DNA from: Tenrec ecaudatus
Taxonomy: Eukaryota; Chordata; Mammalia; Afrosoricida; Tenrecidae
NCBI RefSeq assembly: GCF_050624435.1
Contig: NC_134538.1
Span: 115,022,437-115,086,436 of the forward strand
Length of the DNA stretch: 64,000 bases
Direction: 5' to 3'
Of this stretch, positions 58,962 through 64,000 are shown in pieces. Within the stretch, counting starts at the first letter, position 1, and every line of letters starts with the position of its first letter. The notes beneath the pieces are model-generated. The model saw only the letters and a list, made by a program, of their open reading frames with translations. It was not told the DNA's origin and searched no databases. Made by a program: the position numbers and the translations under genes.

Positions 58962-60905
58962 ATCTTTTATTTTTTTAATCATGTTACTGGGAGTTCTTAC
59001 AGTTCTTTTCACAATCCATACATTCATCCATGTGTCAAGCACATTTGTGCATATATTGCATATATCTCCATTTTCATATTTTCTTTCTACTTGAGTCCTT
59101 GATATCAGCTCCTCATTTCCCCCCTCCCCCGCCTCCCTCCCTCATGAACCCTTGATTATTTATAAATTTCCCGCCCATGTCCTACACTGACTGCTGTCTT
59201 ACTTCACCCACTTTTCTGTTGTCCATACCCCTAGGAAGGTGTTATATGTAGATCATTGTGATTGGTTTCCCCTTTCTCGCACCCCCCCACCTTATTCATA
59301 CCCTCCTGTTATCTCTATTCTCATTATTGGTCCTGAGGAGTTTGTCTGTCCTGGATTCCCTGTGTTGCAGGCTCTTATCTGTAGCAGTGTACATGCTGTG
59401 ATCTGGCCTGATATGTAAGGTAGAGTTGAGATCATGGTACTGGGGGTGGGGGGAGGTGGAGCGGATAGGAAGCTTTAAAGATCTAGACCAGCGATTCTCA
59501 ATTTGTGGGTTCTGACCTCTTTGGGGTTAAACGACCTTTTCACAGGGGACATCCAATTCATAACAACAGCAAAATTACAGTTATGAAGTAGCAGTGAAAA
59601 TAATGTTATGGTTGGGCGTCACCACAATATGGGGAACTGTATTAAAGGGTTGCGGCATCGGGATGGTTGAGAACCACTGCACTAGAGGAAAGTTGTGTGT
59701 TTTATCAGTGCGATACAGCATCCTACCTGGCTCATCTATTCCTTGTGACCCTTCTGTAAGGGGATAAGCTTTGGGTCTCCACTCCTCACTCCCACTCATT
59801 CACAATGATATGATTTTTTTTGTTCTGGGTCCTTGGTGCCTGATACCTGATCCCATCGACACCTCATGATCACACAGGCTGATATGTATCTTCCATGTGG
59901 ACTTTTCTGCTTCTCAGCTAAATGGCTGCTTGTTTATCTTCAAGCCTTTGAAACCCCAGATACTATATCTTTGGATAGCCAGGCACCATTAGCTTTCTTC
60001 ATTGTATTTGCTTTTGTACCCATTTTGTCTTCAGCCAACTTGTCGGGAAGGTGGGCATCACAGAATGCTGAATTCTTGCATAGAGGGCGTGCTTAAATAT
60101 ATGTACATAGATCTATTTCCCCATCATTGTATATAAATATATTTACATATGTCATACCTGTATTTAGACCTCTATAATATCCTTTGCCTCCTAGTTCTTT
60201 CCTCTATTTCCTTTTACTTTCTTTTTGTCCCACTATCATGTTTGGCCTTCATTCAGGTTTCAGTAATTCATCTTGGTTACATTGCTCTTGATTAAGCCCC
60301 ACCCAGCATCCTACACCCTTCTCACCATCCATTTAAGATCACTTGTTGTTTCTTTTTCGCTGGGTTTGCTAACACCCACTTCCTTTCCCTTGCTTTCTCC
60401 TCTCCCTTGTCCCCTGGAACTGTTAGACTCATTATTTTTTCCTCCAGATTGTTTATCCCACCTATCTTATCTAGATAGACAGGCAGAGATAATGATAAGC
60501 ACAAAAACAAGACAAGACAAAAACAAAAGAAGACAAAACAAAACAACAACAGACAACAAACCAATGACAAAATATGAAAACCCTATAAACAGATAAAAGT
60601 CTGTTTATTGACCTTTAGGAGTGTTTTGCAGTCCTGTCTGATGGGGTGCCACACTCTGGTCCCAAAGTCTTTTTTTTGTATTCCCCAGGGAATTCATTGC
60701 TTTGTTCTCCTTGTTTCTCTGTTGCATGTCCTTAGTCTTTCCCCTCAGTGTGTAGGGTCAGATCAGGCACAATTCCTGCACTGTGCCTCCAGTGGTGTCC
60801 TCTGTAGTGCTATGAGTCAGTGAGGGATAGCATGTCTGTGTCTCGTGGTCTGTCCGTCCCATGGTTGATTTCCAGGCCTTTCTTGCAAGGTGTCTCTGGG
60901 TGAAT
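58962..60905 (-). mobile_element. L1 3'UTR, with SPIN inside
   Basis: Minus-strand L1 3'UTR of nearly 2 kb from a T-rich tail (ATCATGTTACTGGGAGTTCT) through GATAGCCAGGCACCATTAGC, TTTATCCCACCTATCTTATC and CCTGTCTGATGGGGTGCCAC, corresponding to about 42380-44240 reversed. A SPIN MITE occupies 59489-59679. No coding capacity. Confidence 0.85.
59489..59679 (+). mobile_element. SPIN MITE (191 bp) in L1
   Basis: CAGCGATTCTCAATTTGTGG to GGTTGAGAACCACTG with ACAGTTATGAAGTAGCAGTG inside. Target duplications are ATCTAGAC (59481-59488) and CACTAGAG (59680-59687). The unoccupied L1 copy at 5930-5960 reads GGAACTAGAGG at this point, confirming insertion into the L1. Confidence 0.93.
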
Positions 60906-60999
60906 TTCAGCCTTTCAGTTATTAGCCATGTGCTTAACCATCTCCAACCCAAATACCCCTTCACTAGGTGTGGGATCCCTGTTATTATGTGTCATGTGT

Positions 61000-61513
61000 C
61001 TGTTCAGACTCCTAGTAAGCCCGTGTACAACAGAATGAAGGACTGTCCGTCATTTGTCATCATCATGCTCATTTTTATGTTCTAGCCCATTGTTGCATCC
61101 ACTGTAGCCCATTTCATTGAAGGTCGTCTTCTCCTTTACTGACCCTCTACCTTACCAAGCACAATGTCATTCTCTGGAGACTGGTCACTACTGATGACAT
61201 GCCCCAAATACATTAGACATAGACTTGCCATACTTGCTTCTGAAGCAATTTTGACTATACTTCTTTGAACAGAGATTGTTCTGTTCTTCCGATAGCCTAT
61301 GATATAGTTTAATGTTCTTCACCAAAGCTATAATCAAAGGCTTCTATACACGGGCCTATCTTACTCGTTCAGCTTTAACATGCATATGAGGCAATTGAAA
61401 ATAACATGGCTTTGATGAGGCTCACTTACTCTTCAAAGAGTCATCTTTGTTTTCTATGCAATATGTCCAATGCAATATGCTGTTGGATTTCCTGCCTATT
61501 GCTTCCACAGCCT
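61000..61513 (-). mobile_element. RTE/BovB-like LINE 3' end
   Basis: CGTGTACAACAGAATGAAGG, GTTGCATCCACTGTAGCCCA, TGATGACATGCCCCAAATAC, GAGGCAATTGAAAATAACAT and CTGCCTATTGCTTCCACAGC are minus-strand RTE blocks. It is cut by the LTR that follows. Confidence 0.85.
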
Positions 61514-61613
61514 TCATCTGTGTTAGGCCAGGTAGACTAGAGAAACAACTCCCATGACACTCATGTATGCATAAGAAAGAACTCTATGTCAGGAAATAAT
61601 TGCACATTTTGGG

Positions 61614-62129
61614 ATTTATCTCAGATGTATTTTGTCATTGGGGACAACCCTCTTGAATTTTGGGTATATGTTTTTCTGTATATGAAACCTAGGATTGATA
61701 AACCTATAGAGCAGTAGTTCTCGACCGTGGGTCGTGACCCCTTTGGGGGTTGAACAACCATTTCACAGGGGTCACCCGATTCATAACAGTAGCAAAATGA
61801 CACTTATGAAGTAGCAACAGAAATAATTTTCTGGTTTGGGGTCACCACACCATTAGGAATGGTATGAAGGGTGGGGACCTGAGGACGGTTGAGAAGCACT
61901 GCTCTGGATACTGGGAGACTATGGGTTCCGGGAGTACAGTGGGGTATGGAGAGTAAAGGGGAGCTGGTAACTAAGAGTTCAAAAATGAAAATAATGCTTT
62001 GAAAGAAAGATAGCGGTAGCAATTTTACAAACTGCTTGATGTGACTGAACTACGGGATTATATGATAATCCGTATTAGCTCCCATTAAAATGCTTTTTGG
62101 GGAAAAAAAGAAAATGAAGTAAGAAAATA
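61614..62129 (+). mobile_element. L1 3'-end-like insert in LTR
   Basis: AATAATGCTTTGAAAGAAAG, TGCTTGATGTGACTGAACTA and TAGCTCCCATTAAAATGCTT, followed by an A-rich tail, recall the last 130 bases of the L1 3'UTR (…CCCCCAATAAAATG). The upstream part is not recognised, so it may be a different L1 subfamily or another element sharing that tail. Confidence 0.5.
61712..61901 (+). mobile_element. SPIN MITE (190 bp)
   Basis: CAGTAGTTCTCGACCGTGGG to CGGTTGAGAAGCACTG, with GACCCCTTTGGGGGTTGAAC and TTATGAAGTAGCAACAGAAA. Flanking octamers CTATAGAG (61704-61711) and CTCTGGAT (61902-61909) share 5 of 8. Confidence 0.92.
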
Positions 62130-62489
62130 TCAAGAAAGCCTACTAGCCTAGTCCAACTCAAGTCCATAAGTCCAATAAGTCCCCCTTCAGAGTCACACAG
62201 CCACAGGTAATGATGCGGATGCAGGAAGATCGCAGGCCAGTGGGCACGGAGTCCTTTAGATGCAAGGCCTGTGGAAACATGGCAGGTCTCTGGCAGCACT
62301 CAGGGTCAATGGCAGGGAGAGAGGGAGGGTTCAAGGGTCTTCCATATGAGAAGGCCACACTCCTAAGGAGACAGCATCAGATTGTGATCTGAGTGACAGA
62401 TTTGACTGCACCCTTACCCGGGTGTATCGAGTTGATTTAAAATTCTCTATCTACGTCTTGTTTCATCTTTCTACATGTAGATATCCATT

Positions 62490-64000
62490 GTTTCTAGCAA
62501 GACGTTTACCTCACCCCATGCACAAAAATAAACTCAAGGTGAAACACAGACCTAGAAGTTTAACCCCAATTCAGGACCATCAAGGAGGGAATTGGGACTA
62601 ACCTCAGAGAACTTACTCAGGGAACTCATGAGATCACTGCAATAGAGAAGGGTACACACACAGGTGAACTGGAAATCGACAAATGGGATTTAATAAGAAT
62701 AAAGCACCTGTGCACCTCAGAAGACTTCACCAAGAGGGTGACAAGACAACCCACAGACTGGGAAAAGATTTTTAGTAATGACACATCGGACAAAGGGCTC
62801 ATTACTAAAATCTGCAACACCATCATGACCTGCAAAAAGGGGAAAACAGTTAACCTCCTAAGGAAGTGGGCAAAAGAACTGAAAAGAACTTTCACTAGGG
62901 AGGAGACCCATATGGCCAATAAGTATATGAGAAAGTGTTCCAGGTCATTAGCCATAAGAGAAATGCAAATCAAAACAGCCATGAGATACCACCTAATACC
63001 CCTGAGGCTAGCCCAAATCAGCAAATCTGAGAGCAACAAGTGTTGGAGGGGCTGTGGTGAAGTAGGAACCCTCCTCCACTGCTGGTGGTCATGTAGATTT
63101 GTACAGCCACTGTGGAAAGCAATCTGGCGATACTTAAAGAAAATGGACATTGATCTACCTATGACCCAGCCATCCTTCTACTGGGCATATACCCGGTGGA
63201 AGCAGCAAATAAAACACAACCACTCATATGTGCTCTGATGTGTATTGCAGCACAATTCACAATCACAGACTTGGAAACAGCCTAAGTTTCCATCGATAGA
63301 TGAGTAGATTAGTAAACTTTGGCACATACACACAATGGCGTACAATGCAGCACTGAAAAGCACAGATGATCACATGAAACACGTCGTTTTGTGGGAAGAG
63401 CTGGAAGGAATCATGTTAAGCTAGGTAAGCCAAACTCAAAAGGACAGGTATAACATGAGTCCCCTGAGGTAAGTATAATCAGCATGCCAGAAATAGAAGA
63501 ATAAACACCTATCTCGCAATAAACAGGTGGAAGCATAGATCAATTGGAAGGAGGGAAGGCCACACCTAGGGAGGTACATGAGAGCCCAACATAAAGAAGG
63601 AGAAGGTGGGCAGGTGGAGGGAGAAGCAGGGTAGATAGCATGGGGGAAGCAGGGCACTAAACCACCTGGGGGAGAGTATTGGTTGTGTCCCCACAGAACT
63701 AGAACATGCATACAGACCCCATCATGACATGCCAAACCATGTAAAGCACAGAGGACTACACAAAGAGACTGGACCATACACTGGCCCCAACCAGAATTAG
63801 CCCAACCCCTACCAACGAATGGAGTACCACAGAAAATGAAAAGAGGTCGTCTGGTGTGGGAATGGAACTGACCTACCACACCACACCCAGAACGAAGCTG
63901 AAGCAAAGGAAGGAGGAAGAACGGAGCGGAGCACACCTGGGTCCACCAAGCTCAGAGGACGGTAGCCTGGCTCAAAGGGCCGAATGAACAGAGAGCACCA
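62490..64000 (+). mobile_element. 5'-truncated L1: ORF2 C-terminus and 3'UTR, cut by window edge
   Basis: Starts in ORF2 (KINS-type sequence near 62525). The frame from 62738 to 63238 gives MTRQPTDWEKIFSNDTSDKG, MANKYMRKCSRSLAIREMQI and the cysteine/histidine motif CWRGCGEVGTLLHCWWSC, typical of the L1 ORF2 C-terminus. The frame breaks after YLKKMDIDLP, with a shift at the usual DPAIPLLGIYP segment. After the ORF end (about 63475) the 3'UTR differs from the 41961 type, indicating another subfamily. The 174- and 166-codon minus frames are shadows. The element continues past the window. Confidence 0.88.

Larger units (their letters stand above)
61519..62462 (+). mobile_element. LTR interrupted by an L1-like tail that contains a SPIN
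   Basis: Left LTR part 61519-61613 (TGTGTTAGGCCAGGTAGACT, GAGAAACAACTCC). Right part 62130-62462 (CTAGTCCAACTCAAGTCCAT, GATGCAGGAAG-type block, GGCCAGTGGGCACGGAGTCC). TCATC occurs on both flanks (61514-61518, 62463-62467), a possible 5-bp duplication. Between the parts lies an L1-3'-end-like insert ending CTCCCATTAAAATGC and A-rich (about 61614-62129), itself carrying a SPIN at 61712. Confidence 0.7.

Noticed and set aside
62626..63150. 174-codon minus frame
   Set aside because: Antisense shadow of L1 ORF2 C-terminus.
63436..63936. 166-codon minus frame
   Set aside because: Antisense to an L1 3'UTR; no family motif.

Overview
The window looks like intergenic or intronic DNA from an afrotherian mammal, most likely a tenrec (Echinops telfairi or a close relative). 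Three repeat signatures support this. First, tRNA-derived AfroSINEs occur throughout. Second, an RTE/BovB-like LINE matches the afrotherian RTE1 type. Third, there are several SPIN-type hAT DNA transposons (ends CAGCGGTTCTCAACC...GAGAACCACTG), a horizontally acquired family known from tenrec but not from elephant or hyrax. The species call rests on remembered family signatures, not on a search.

I find no intact protein-coding gene, tRNA, rRNA, snRNA or CRISPR array. The longer open frames (about 100-208 codons) all fall inside L1 3'UTRs, an LTR, or opposite retrocopies and LINE ORFs, and look like chance frames. The only gene-derived sequences are two processed pseudogenes: TPT1 at the left edge (1-552, minus) and a 5'-truncated SLU7 copy (33270-35083, minus).

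Layout: 0-0.55 kb TPT1 retrocopy. 0.55-13.8 kb mostly single-copy sequence with scattered AfroSINEs, one piggyBac-type MITE with perfect TTAA duplications (4208-4410), an L1 3' end (5.4-6.5 kb), an RTE 3' piece (10 kb) and a small CpG cluster (8.54-8.67 kb). 13.9-18.9 kb is a nest: a plus-strand RTE 5' part, then a long minus-strand RTE interrupted by an LTR (15762-16216) and by a 1057-bp SPIN that still carries the end of its transposase (17525-18581). 18.9-23.8 kb is largely unique, with one RTE 3' end. 23.8-30.2 kb holds L1 3' ends, two of them with the inversion produced by twin priming, an L1 ORF2 piece split by RTE sequence, and an RTE 3' end. 31.7-35.8 kb is L1 and SLU7 pseudogene. 37.9-44.25 kb is the largest L1 (ORF1, reverse transcriptase, long 3'UTR; endonuclease region missing). 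44-55 kb is mixed unique sequence with AfroSINEs (three in a row at 46.2-46.8 kb), RTE and older L1 pieces, and a 172-bp SPIN. 56.3-64 kb is again dense: a solo LTR with a 5-bp target duplication (56308-56786), three further SPINs, a minus L1 3'UTR, an RTE end, a second composite LTR and an L1 ORF2 running off the right edge.

Nothing forms an operon or pathway. The coherent story is one of retrotransposition: L1 machinery probably made the TPT1 and SLU7 copies, AfroSINE tails resemble the RTE tail, and SPIN is the youngest layer because it interrupts RTE, L1 and LTR sequence. I did not find a new multi-gene system. The most informative pieces are the SPIN copies, the piggyBac-like MITE and the LTR family.
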